Below, piece by piece: positions 46,601-57,016 of a stretch of 64,000 nucleotides of DNA; within the stretch, counting starts at the first letter, position 1, and the number at the start of each line of letters is the position of its first letter. This DNA is from Liolophura sinensis (Eukaryota > Mollusca > Polyplacophora > Chitonida > Chitonidae). Both the position numbers and the translations under genes were made by a program. The notes beneath the pieces are model-generated. The model ran no database searches, was not told where the DNA came from, and saw only the letters and a list, made by a program, of their open reading frames with translations. The stretch lies in assembly GCF_032854445.1 (NCBI RefSeq), contig NC_088303.1, forward strand, positions 21,955,501 through 22,019,500. The letters run 5' to 3'.

Positions 46601-49072
46601 ACACCACTGCATTACCTAACTCTCCTTGGTGCTAGGGAACGTGTAATTTGCTTCCATTCATACATTCAGAAGAACAGTTGGAATAAAACCCCTAACTGAG
46701 GTAAATTGGCAAGAGGCCGTATTCACCATTGCGTGTGACCATTTGCCAGCTATCTCACTGTCGTCGCTGCTCTGCTTTTACTGTGAATGCTGTACGTCTT
46801 AATTATATGTATTAGATCATTAAGAATACTAAAATGAAAACATCGCCATAGGGGATATTTCTGTTTCTTGACATGGTGTAAGCGGGTGTAAAAGTTGCTA
46901 CCATCAAAGCTTTCAATTGAGCTTCTAATATAAAACATTAAATCAGGGAAACTGACAAGGTGCCGGATTTCACCGTTTACATGTGGCCATTTGTCATCTG
47001 TCAGACTGTCGTCTCTGCTCTAGTTCTACTCTTCATGAGAAATTTTTTTATACTCACCAAACAACATTTTAAAATATACTTGTTGCGAGTATAGGTTGGC
47101 AAACAACATCCTTTCCCTAGCATTGGTATTTGACATCCAGGAGATATAGAAGATGTGAGGAATTTTTGTGATAATCAGAAAGGTGATATCATGCATCTAT
47201 ATATATTTATTCACCAGTTTATGATACAGACGATTTTAGTTTATTTCAAAAATTCTACATTTGACATAATTCTTTCACAAAGTATGGAGACTAAAAATAA
47301 GACTGGAATAGGAATAAAGTGCTTGAATGACGAATCATTGACGCCAAACACTCATTTTCACCAAAGAACTTCAGATGTAGTTCGTTTGATTCAACCTTTT
47401 GCTTGTTTTTCCACCTGTGGCTTAGAACACCTGTTACGTCTATCTAACACGTAGGTTCTTGTGTGGCCGGAGTGGTGGGGAACAAAATGCCACGGTACTG
47501 TTTGTTTGGCGATACCGTCAACACCGCGTCACGGATGGAGTCCAACGGAGAAGGTAATTATATCTTGTAAAGAGACGGAGACAGCTCATTTACATGCATA
47601 GAGATGAGCATATGTTCACTGTATCTTTATAATAGAGTAGCACCTCCAGCCCCTGGCAATGAGGTGAATTGTTCGAATCAGCTCTCGCTGACAAAAGATT
47701 TCAACCATGATAGGAAGTTTTGAAAGTATACTGACAGGATGACTGTGGTTCCAGCTAGCTTTTCTCTGTTTTCTCCTCCAGTAAACCTGATTGCCCAGAT
47801 AGAATTCGTAAAAGCTCCGTTCAGCTGTCATCGTCAATCAGATCAAAATCTGATTTTACAACACGGAAGGTATCAAGGAATATCGTAACGAAACTCATGA
47901 AACGATCTCATGGACAGGTGCATGTAGTCCCCTGATGGCTCATTTTGCTTAACTCTCATATCAAGATTCACTTGTGAAAAAAAAAACTGTGCTAGAACAG
48001 GAAAAGGTTTTTATTTTCTCTTTAACTTTCAGCATTGAAAATCCACATCAGTATGCAGACACGTGACGCTCTGGAGGAAATTGGAAAGTTCAACATTAAA
48101 TCACGTGGTGTTATTGATGTCAAGGTCAGTATATCTTCAATGCCATCGCTTTCAATTTGCGGGTCACTTGGTAATAAGCCTGTTTTAACCAAATTTCACC
48201 TAACCTGTGAAGCGCATAATTTACCTTAGCTCGGATATATTTGTAACTGTTCAGAATTTATATTGTAACACTGAGTGTTTAAGTGAATAGAATTACACAA
48301 ATGCTCTTGAAAATGCCCATTATATTAAATATGCTTTTCAATTCCAGCAAGTCATGCACTACATGAGGATAGGTACAAAAGCTCGGTATTTACGACAACA
48401 AAGCAAAATAAAGACGGCTTCATAAGTTAGTACGCCAAAAACTATGTAGATGTACACGTCCGTAGATGCGAGGCATATCGTATTACCACGACCACAACAC
48501 CAGCCCCCGTCGTTTAAGTGAAATATTCTTGAGTATGGCGTAAAACACTAATCCAAAAAAATAAATAAATAAGTAGTCTGGTAAGATGATCGAAACGCCT
48601 TTACAAGAAATTTCAGATAAAGTTCAGGATCATTAATTTATTTATTTGATTAGTGGTTTACGCCACACTCAATAATATTTCACTTATACGACGGCGGCCA
48701 GCTTTATGGTGGGTGGAAACCGGGCAGAGCCCGGGGGAATCCCACGACCATCCGCAGGTTGCTGAAGTCCTTCCCACGTACCAGGATCATTAATCTGACG
48801 TAAGTATTATATCAATCATTTATCTTACACTCAGTTTACAGCTTTTCAGATACTTGCTGAAGACTTGAGTTGATCTTTGCTAAGAACAAGTGCTTCTTGT
48901 TTGCTGCTTTCAGGGAAAAGGGAGAATGGAAACATTTTGGCTCGAGGGGACTGACCACCCACTTCGGGAGCTTGGAACCGATACAACGGCTCCATTCTCA
49001 GTCAATCCTTCGTATTCAGCGGCGGTTTCGTTTCCAGGAACAGCGGTTCTGTTAATGGATATAGATGAGTAA
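43683..49072 (+). CDS. NIT-domain receptor guanylyl cyclase, 3' four exons
   Basis: The protein would make cGMP from GTP at a membrane and probably senses a small ligand through a NIT (nitrate/nitrite-sensing) domain. Visible exons are 43,683-45,233, 47,455-47,553, 48,033-48,124 and 48,914-49,072, all with AG/GT borders and compatible phases. In order they encode a first membrane helix (about 43,815-43,874), an extracellular helical NIT region with many N-x-S/T sites (to about 44,680), a second helix (44,683-44,760) and a [16 protein letters not shown] dimerisation helix. The class III cyclase domain follows: FSDIVGF (metal Asp), VETIGDAYM (guanine-specifying Glu and second Asp), [26 protein letters not shown] (Cys and Asn/Arg of the active site). 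There is no kinase-homology domain, as in the NIT-GC subfamily known from annelids. The N-terminal exon or exons are not identified: a Met at 43,640 is open but lies before a good acceptor. Two frame changes are described separately. Confidence 0.9.
45046..45213 (+). other. Pair of compensating one-base frame changes in the cyclase domain
   Basis: Up to about 45,046 the frame gives the start of the cyclase domain (FSDIVGF ... DDYIDLY). From about 45,050 to 45,210 the conserved sequence ([18 protein letters not shown] ... [13 protein letters not shown]) is in the next frame. From about 45,211 VRIGLHTG is back in the first frame and joins in phase to the next exon. An extra base near GAGCGTC and a missing base near TTAAAGTACGC explain both shifts. 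Each frame stays open across the segment, so the unshifted reading is stop-free but non-homologous for about 54 residues. Sequencing or assembly error is the likeliest cause; a damaged allele is possible. Confidence 0.85.
45478..45500. repeat. (TAATA)n microsatellite in cyclase intron
   Basis: A short pure ATAATATAAT-type stretch within the first visible intron (45,234-47,454), which otherwise shows no gene. Confidence 0.8.
46683..47050. repeat. Diverged tandem duplication in cyclase intron
   Basis: The segment from about 46,695 (CCCTAACTGAGGTAAATTGG ... GTGTGACCATTTGCCAGCTA ... CTGTCGTCGCTGCTCTGCTT) recurs from about 46,945 (GGGAAACTGACAAGGTGCCG ... ATGTGGCCATTTGTCATCTG ... CTGTCGTCTCTGCTCTAGTT). 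The spacing is about 245 bp. No coding content. Confidence 0.65.
48497..48577 (+). repeat. SINE-A 3' end in cyclase intron 3
   Basis: CACCAGCCCCCGTCGTTTAA, GTGAAATATTCTTGAGTATG and GCGTAAAACACTAATCC are followed by an AAATAAATAAATAA tail. Only the 3' end is present. Confidence 0.85.
48638..48781 (-). repeat. SINE-A copy with perfect 13-bp target duplication, cyclase intron 3
   Basis: An inverted, 5'-truncated SINE-A (TTTATTTATTTGATTAGTGG to GCTGAAGTCCTTCCCACGTA) is flanked by CAGGATCATTAAT at 48,625-48,637 and 48,782-48,794, without mismatch. The exact duplication and high CpG content of the core (CGACGGCGGCCAGC) indicate a recent insertion, about 130 bp before the last exon. Confidence 0.95.
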
Positions 49073-49640
49073 CAAATCTGTCAAGTTAACACTCGACAAC
49101 AGACATGTTCATAGAAATAACATCAGTATCAGAGTGGGCCGATAGCAACAAGAATATCAGTATCGGAGTGGGCCGAGAAAGACTTAGTAAGGGACGGAGG
49201 CCTTTTAATGGATTTTCCGACTAAAAGAGCTAACAATTCACTGTTTTAAAATAGATTTAGCACTGGTTTTCAGGAGGCAATCCCATGAAATATCGGTATG
49301 GACTGTTGAAGGTAGTCGAAACAATTAAAAATGTTTGATATGCAGAAAACATATTACAGGGTTCAGTTTAATGGAGTTGTATGTATGGAAAATGCAGAAG
49401 CCGTTCTTTCAAGTCTCCGGTGGGTTTCCATGGGATAGAGCACATTTTCGTTTTTACAAAAAATAGTTAATACTTTTTATTATACCCCGAGAGTGAGGTA
49501 TTGCACAATATTTGGTATTGATAATGGCTCATTACATTTGTATTAGCCAGTATAAGAGTTAACATAGATTTCCGGAAAATTCAAGAAAACTTTCCTTGAG
49601 TATATGCTTTGTGCCTTACACTAGATTGTACTGCAAAAGC
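49073..49640. other. 3' flank of the cyclase gene
   Basis: Contains the cyclase stop codon's downstream sequence. No canonical AATAAA is seen before the SINE-A at 49.64 kb; AATTAAAAA at about 49,324 is a possible variant signal. A short duplication of ATATCAGTATCGGAGTGGGC type occurs at about 49,121 and 49,155. Confidence 0.4.
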
Positions 49641-49770
49641 AACTCAACCTGTGGATGTTCGTGGGTTTCCCTGGGCTCTGTTTGGTTTCCTTCCACTATA
49701 ACGCTGGCCGTCGTCTTATGAGTGAGATATTCTTGAGTACGGCGTTAAACACCAATGAAATAAATAATTC
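49640..49770 (+). repeat. SINE-A copy, 5'-truncated
   Basis: GCAACTCAACCTGTGGATGT, TCGTGGGTTTCCCTGGGCTC and GAGTACGGCGTTAAACACCA are followed by ATGAAATAAATAA. Confidence 0.85.
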
Positions 49771-51180
49771 AAAAGCAGCCCTGTCAAGAGACACCTTCAC
49801 CAGCACCCTCGAACTTGACGGACAAGAGATGCCTGATACCAAAGGAAACCGTCTGTGATATAATAATTATTTATATATTTGTTTAATATATTGGCCAAAT
49901 ATTATACGACGCTGGTTAAATATTTTGTATAATTTTACTGGGTAATTAGATGACGTAAAACGTTCTTTTTTAGATAAGACCAAGGAAAACTGAGCCAGAA
50001 ACGCGATATGGATTGTTTGTGTAAACGTATATATAAAGGGATTCCTTTGAACAATTTTAAGTCACTTTTTTTTTTCACCAATTTTTTTCACCGTTGCGAT
50101 ACTTCTATAGAGAAGGCACATGTCAGCTTTCCACTGACAGGTGAGTTATTTTTGCCTCTTTAGCTGCGACACGCGACTATATACAGTCGCCCTGTTTGTC
50201 CGTCGGTCAAAGTTCTGACATTCTGTCTTTTGACCTACGCCTGAGTTCAAGGCATCGACTTTTCAAGAGATGTCTCACGTATTGCCAGTATGTTTTTTTT
50301 TCAAATACGTACAGAAAATGCACAGAATATTGGTTTAGCTGTTCTATGTCTTTTTAATATATATCGGGCACTTGGTAGAATCTGGCAAGGTTTTGTTATA
50401 TTTCTTTATATTATTAAATAAAGTACTTAAAAGATCCTGTGTCATGTGTTTCTACTTGATCTCTTGAAACCAATCTACTGAAACACTAATGTAAATGTAA
50501 GTTTATATAAAGTAACAAAATCGTCAGTCTCTTGCAATTCCCCGTCATAATATAAAAGACTACAGGAGAGACAGTAAAACCATAGTAGTGACGACAGTGT
50601 GATAGCTGGCTAATGGCCAAACGTCTCATAAGATAAGACATTTTGTGAAAGGATAGAATAATTATCCAGAGTTTTAAGAAGGCATTTTTTTTTAACTTCC
50701 ATTCATTTATTTTTACAAATAGGTTTTAAGATAAGAAGGCATTAGTAATATGTTTAAAGCATATAGTTGCACTATAAATGCTGCCTGACTTTAATTGGTG
50801 TAAAGAAACAACGAGGAGAAAACAAGACTTCCAAAACGCAGGACCCGTTATGCTCTTTTCCAGCTCTCGTCCATTATATATGAGATATTACGAAAGGCTC
50901 GTGCAACATTGAACTGGTTGTCTATCATTAACCAGCAAGAAAAAGGTACCAGAAGACGAAGTCATCCGGTAGAATAGACTCTCAATCAACCACAAGTTAA
51001 AAGATGCTGTTAGACAGGTACCAGTAAAAATTGGATGTCATTCAAGTAGCAGGTTGAAGAAGTGTGAGTGTTTCCCCATTACTCCGGTTTCCTCGACCCA
51101 AAAACATGACCCTTGTTATATTTGAGATATTTCTGAGCGCGAATAAACACACGAATAAACTGTACAAATTGTCTGATACC
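49771..51180. other. No gene recognised
   Basis: AT-rich sequence between the cyclase gene and the minus-strand protease gene. A 6-bp inverted repeat GCGACT...AGTCGC occurs at about 50,173. No coding or known repeat content. Confidence 0.4.
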
Positions 51181-51181
51181 T

Positions 51182-51487
51182 AAGAGTGTATGTGTGTGTG
51201 AGCTTGGGGTTTTACATCGTATATATATATATACTATGTCTTCTTGTGGCAGGGCGAGTCCATGCCGCCAAAATGCTGCCGCCTCTGAAGTATCATGCCG
51301 AAGACCCCAGACAGGATAAACCCCACCCAGACATATTATACTGATACTGGGCCAACCAGTCGTGTTTCCTTGCTCTATCGTCTCAGAGCTGAGCGCCAAG
51401 CGAGGTAGCAACAATTGCGATTTTAAAATTCTTTGGTATGACCCAACCCGGGTTTGATCTCGGGTCTCCCGACTTCGAGTACCGTGT
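51182..51487 (-). repeat. SINE-B copy
   Basis: On the minus strand: the head with CGGGAGACCCGAGATCAAAC, the body CGCTTGGCGCTCAGCTCTGA, GGCCCAGTATCAGTATAATA and TCTTCGGCATGATACTTCAG, and an (AT)n-rich 3' end. A short (TA)n tract at 51,221-51,234 lies within it. Confidence 0.8.
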
Positions 51488-51633
51488 ACAATGGTAAACC
51501 GATTTTCAGCAGGATATCAAGGCGAGAAACAGCTTTACACTTTTCAAGTAAAACCTAGAAGAAAAAAGACATAGTATCGAAATGTATTGTGGTGTCTTTT
51601 TTTTCTCTGGGATATATGTAAGGCGGCGTTTGC

Positions 51634-54600
51634 CTACATGTTAGCATCCAACCATTGCTCGAAATAGGACACGCGGCTATATACACTAGGCAACGAGCCA
51701 CTACATGTTGACATTCCCCACGACGTAATTCCCGCCAGCAGCCCTTCGCAGACCATTGGACCGCCGCTGTCACCCTGTAACAGAAAGGTCAAATGTTATT
51801 ATGTGACATCTCTGGATAATGAAAGGTTTGCTGGACGCTCCTTTATTCACCACTGTGAACGTTGTGAAAAAAGTGTACAACATTCTTTAACGTTGAATCC
51901 TCATCTGATTCGCGTTATTTTGATTCCAGGATTTATTTATTGATTTATTTATTTATCTATCTATGTGTTGTTTTACGCCGTGCTCAGAAATATTTCACTT
52001 TTAAGACGGCGACCAGCTTCATGGTAGGAGGAAACCGAGTAGGGCCCCAGAGAAACTCGCGACCTTCCGCAGGTTGCTGCCATGTGCGATCCAGGACATA
52101 AGTTGGGTAATGTGTCGTGCATTCGCTGTTTCAAATCAAAATTCTTAACGTCAGTAAACAAAGCATTTAGGAAGTTCTAAGCAGATGAAAATGAACCTTG
52201 AGAATAAAACTCTAATAGTAAATTTTAGAGTATTACCATCTATAGATAATTTTGTCGCAAGGGTGTAAATGCTGTGCCGCTCGGATTGTATAGTGTTCAA
52301 ACCAAAGAGATAGAGGCCATTTTTGACAACTGACATAAATAGGACTAGCTTGAATAACTTGGACAGATCTATAATGATAAATGTATAAATAATCTAATCA
52401 TTCATGATGCTATCAGAAGGTGAATATATTATTTCCAAACAACGACACAGGTATATAGCAAAGAAAATTGCCAGCGTGCATGCAATATTATCCACACCTT
52501 CACCTGACGGATGTCAAACATTAATGAAAAACTCCAGTTATACAAATAAGTGTGTATTTGACAACTTCTGATGCTGGACTTACGCTACAGGCTGATTTTC
52601 CTGACTGGTAGACACAGATGTGCCCGGCGTTTATGGATGCTCCTGGGATGAAGAACCACCTTGAAGAGCATTCCGAGTTGGTTATAGCGGGCATGCTTAC
52701 ATGCTGAAGCACAGTGGCCGCGTCTCCGCTACCTGAAACAATCACACGTGCTTCGAGTGCGTCACTGTCACTATCTGTGTGTGTGCTGGGTAGGTTGATG
52801 GGATGATAGATTGTTTTGATTTATGGATAAATCGGTATATGTTGATTACCTGTTGACTGACTCGTGGATTTTCGAACTGATTCGGATTTCAGATTACAAT
52901 CACAGACAAAATAAACAATTAAATTGATAGAATAGCTAAATTTAACGCAGTCATTCATTCATTCATTCATTCATTCACTGCCTGGATGGCTGAGTGACTG
53001 ATTTATTTGTTATGTGTGTTTTGTGAAGATTTTATTCTGGTGTGTGCAGGAGATAGTTGACATAGAACACCCTAAACGCAAGTCTTGAACATTAGGTAAG
53101 TTACGGGGAAGGAAGTTGATTGGAATCTTACCAGAAAGTCGTCCCCATCCAGATAGCGTACAGGTTTTGCCACTGAAATCCCCACTGGTGCTCGATGCTC
53201 TCGCTATGGCCTTGATGTAGTTATTGATCGGTACAGGTGACTCTAGTCTCAAAATGGCGATGTCGTTCGGATAACCAGACCCTTCGCTATAACTCGGGTG
53301 CTAGGAAAAACAAACGTTTAGCAACACTTACTGCAACAATCATACATTGGACGTAAGCCAAAATGAGAAAAGAAAGAAACGTCTTCAAGCACAATTGTAA
53401 ATCAGCTTGAATTACATTAAAGACTGTAACTGCAAAAGTAACATGAGAAACGGTGAACATTCTCCCATTCCCTGTTAGTCGATGAACTCCTCGACGTGGT
53501 GTAGGCCTACACCGCCCTTAAAACAGGTTGTGAGCCTTTCACTGTCGAACCTCGTGCAGGTCCACCATTTCTCAACATGGTGTAGGTCTACCAGCCTCCA
53601 ACTTAATGAAAACATATCGCAGTGGATCCCGGTGTAAGCCTGTAAATTTTACAAACTCGCCTGGGCGACCAGTCTATAACGATCCAGTTTTCCACAATCT
53701 TTCATAAATCTCTTTAATTGTTTGATTCATTTACGCTGTAAAAGTAGCTGGAGGAAGCCATATGAATCCCCCGCCCGGTATCTAAAGACCCTTACAAAGG
53801 TACAATGTAAAACATAAGCTGAGCCTTTGGTAGCTACATGCAAACATATAACAATTAATGAAATTCTCACTTGATACACATGCATTTAAGAAACATATGC
53901 CAATATTCATGTCTAGTTTATTACACAAAGTCAAAAGGCAAGAAAGAGTTATCGATTTAGAAGATAACTTGGTCATGAAATTTGGTACACACTTGTTAAA
54001 GTGAGATATTTCTCTGTGTTGCCCATCAAATACGGTGTACCTGACTCTTATTGTATAAGCTAGAGTTTGCTGTGATGTCGTATACCATTTAAACAACGAA
54101 CGTATAATAAACCACCTAGATACAAGGCTTTCTAAAGTATAATCGTACCTATGTGAGAAAAGCAATACTCTAAGAAAAAATGTATTTTATAAACAGATGA
54201 TAGCACTGACCCGTTGTTACAGAACTACGAATTATTATTAGCCTATAAGTAGACGGCTCGTTCGAATTATCGATTATCACCCTTTCTTTTTTCCCTGTCA
54301 CTAAACAAGCGGTATTATGAAACAAGTAGATTAATAATTAAAAAGCACCAATTAATTCCAATTACCATTGTCCATGTGCTGACGGTACGTGTCACTTCGT
54401 TCCCGTTAGGGGTGTTTCTGTTGTGCAGACCAGCGATCACCGAGTAGGTGTAACCCTGCAATTAAAACCAGATGGACACCGGAGGGCATTATTTCACTAT
54501 ATGTATTCGGTTTGTTGAGGAAAGTTTATTTTATGACCCATCCTCAGCTCTGTCTGTTCTGACAAGGATCAGCAAAAGGGTACTCACTTCTCCCAGACAG

Positions 54601-56030
54601 TGGTCGGCAGTTAGGAGTCCTGTCTGGTCAGACAAGGGTCAGTGAGAAATACTTACCTCTCCCAGGCAGTGGGCAGCGGTCAAAGCTCTATCCGCACTGA
54701 TAAGGACTGCCCCACAGATATATGAACCGTCTCTCTGCAGCAGTAGTTGCCATGGGAATTGACCTGGGGCAGCATCAGATCCACCTACGATGTTCAGGAT
54801 CGGATCTCGGAATCCGCCAAGACTTGCACCTAGAAAGATTATTTATAAATCCGTTAGGTATGCATCACAAGAGAAAATAAAATGTATTCATAAGTAAACA
54901 TATAAGTTCATTAAAAGTTAATCACTCTCAAGTCTGTGGCTGGGAACGATTTTCAGAAAGACACACATACGTAAAAGGTATATAGCCTTTGTACTTAATT
55001 GTATAAAATAAGATCCCAGGAATAAACAATGTCTATATGTCTTTATACGTTGTAAAGTTCATGGAATCTTTCCATGTCATCAAACAGAATTTTAACCCAG
55101 CCGACAACATGAATTTCCGAACAGAGCCAGTAGAAAATGGATTTGCCATCTTTAGTGACATATCATAAGTTCAGTAAAATGCACCTCTAAGTAAATGGGC
55201 TTCGATTTAGGAGTGATGTGCAACATAGCCTTTAATGACTTGTCTTCAACGTCTTGCTATAATCTGAGCAACTTTATAGTTTGCCAATAAATTTCTCCAT
55301 ACTATAAAGCCTGGATCTAAAAGTGTGAGTGGGAACAGGTAATGGGTATAGGTAACGCACGGTCCCAGGAACAGGTCATCATGATTCATACCCGTCAACC
55401 TTAAGACCTGCTTTTTTAAAATAATGTTTAAGTCCAAAATCAACCACCGTGATCTAGATTTGAATGCGCTCAAGAGCTATAGATTCAAGCTATGTAGAAC
55501 TGTTAAATGCAATCTTATATACTTATCAAACCCTAGCAATTTGTAAATGGTTTGCTTATCGGGACTAGATCGTTTGCTTACGATTCATCAACTTTTGCTA
55601 GTCATCAACGTATGCTTGGTGTAATGAACCCTTTAGCGTCGTCAACATTTATCCAGTGTCACCAAGGTTTGTCCGCCTTCATTAATGTTTGGTTAGCGCC
55701 ATTAACGTTTTCCAGACCTTTATCAATGTTTACCTAACGTCATCAACGTTTGCCAGACCTTTATCAATGTTTACCTAACGTCATCAACGTTTGCCTGCCT
55801 TTATCAATGTTTGCCTAGCGTTATCAACGTTTGCCTGCCTTTATCAATGTTTGTGTAGCGTCATGAACGTTTGCTTGCATTTATCAGCGTTTGCATACCT
55901 TCATCAACGTTTGCCAGACCTTTATTAGTGTTTGCCTAACGACAACGTTTTAATGGGGTACGTATATAGAGAGAGGATACTCACAGGCCGCCAAACCCAG
56001 CTGACACACCAATAGAAATGCCTTAAACAT
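51634..56030 (-). CDS. Chymotrypsin-like serine protease (S1A), six exons, complete
   Basis: A secreted digestive-type serine endopeptidase zymogen. Exons on the minus strand are 56,030-55,985, 54,829-54,657, 54,455-54,366, 53,300-53,132, 52,732-52,584 and 51,774-51,634. They total 768 nt, 255 residues plus TAG, every junction AG/GT and in phase. The Met start opens a signal peptide ([15 protein letters not shown]), followed by a short propeptide and IVGG at residue 29. The triad is His69 (TAAHC), Asp116 (NDIAIL) and Ser212 (GDSGGP). Cysteine pairs 42-58, 136-201, 168-182 and 191-220 (chymotrypsin numbering) are all present. The S1 pocket has Ser189, Gly216 and Ser226, so chymotrypsin-like rather than trypsin-like. 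The residue before IVGG is Asn, not Arg/Lys. Introns hold a minisatellite (55.6-55.9 kb) and a SINE-A (51.9 kb). The nearest relative is the divergent paralogue at 60.0-63.4 kb. Confidence 0.95.
51938..52092 (-). repeat. SINE-A copy in protease intron 5
   Basis: TTTACGCCGTGCTCAGAAAT, ATTTCACTTTTAAGACGGCG and ACCTTCCGCAGGTTGCTGCC in reverse-complement order, preceded by a TTTATTTATTTATCTATCTA tail. Same strand as the host gene. Confidence 0.85.
52948..52977. repeat. (CATT)n microsatellite in protease intron 4
   Basis: Six to seven uninterrupted TCAT units. Confidence 0.9.
55588..55948. repeat. Minisatellite, about 41-bp unit of two 20-21-bp halves, in protease intron 1
   Basis: The halves are TCATCAACGTTTGCCAGACC and TTTATCAATGTTTACCTAAC. 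They alternate about eight times, with the left part more diverged. The best preserved stretch is about 55,715-55,860. The array contains many AACGTT palindromes. Confidence 0.9.
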
Positions 56031-56090
56031 GGTAGCAAAACCGTGCTTATCACTGACAGACAGAAAAAATGAACAGAATAATCCCAGTGG

Positions 56091-56101
56091 TATTTATATA
56101 T
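56091..56101 (-). promoter_or_regulatory. TATA box of the minus-strand protease
   Basis: TATATAAATA on the minus strand lies about 60-70 bp upstream of the start codon at 56,030. This predicts a transcription start near 56,065 and a 5' UTR of roughly 35 nt. Confidence 0.7.
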
Positions 56102-56109
56102 AAACTGAT

Positions 56110-56955
56110 TGTAAAACGAAGTTTCAAACAGAAGGTTTCAAAATCGTACTAAAAACCTGACATGCCTGGGAAAAGCACACTCGGTGTTATAAAACAATCT
56201 TCAAAAGTCATATTAATCTTATATCGTGACATAAACGAGTGATAAGATAACGGCACGCATTTAGTTATATGCATGTATGTGCGACCATATAATATACGAC
56301 AAAATCAAGTTCATGTAGCAACATTCGCATTCAGAGTTTATGGACAGGAGATAATTTGATTTGACTGATCAAAATGTAATTTTAGTTACAAGTGAATGGA
56401 ATTCTTGACATCTTAGCATTTCATTCCAGCCAATGAATAGTTTGGTGGAAATAAGATCTACGGCATTTCCAATTCGCTTTGCAAAAAGGTGGATAATCTG
56501 TGCATAAATTTGGTGGGGAAAATTTGAATTTATTTATCATTAACACAGTTTTACGGTTGATGGCAACCGGATTGCCTTCCTGAGAGGAATAAGTATGTAG
56601 ATGAAAAGCCGTTAAAGATCGTATGAAAGAACAGAATTGTGTGCATTCTCTTTCTTGGACCTAGAGATTAAGTGAAAAAAATTCTCGAAGAAGACACAGT
56701 ATATGTCCAGTCAACTTTCCAATGAAACTGACATGGTTTTTAATGTGTCCTCTCAGTTTACATCAAGTGAGAAAAATTTTCGAAGAAGACAAAGTAGGCC
56801 TATATGCCCAGTCAACTTTCCAGTGAATCTGGGATGTTCGTTAATGAATTTTTTGTAGGTTGGGTATTTGCATGGGAGCACCTCACGATATATATTGTTT
56901 TTGTGAATTAATGTCATAAGTGAGGATGTAACGCTTGTTGAATAAATATATTTGC
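56110..56955. other. Intergenic, no gene recognised
   Basis: Upstream flank of the minus-strand protease. A short duplication including GTGAGAAAAATTTTCGAAGAA / GTGAAAAAAATTCTCGAAGAA type sequence occurs at about 56,672 and 56,767, with GTCAACTTTCCA(A/G)TGAA repeated nearby, spacing about 100 bp. Confidence 0.45.
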
Positions 56956-57016
56956 ACTTGAATTTGGTCTTTTCAGCTAACAAATGTGTTCTTCCTGGAT
57001 TTTGATCATATTTATA

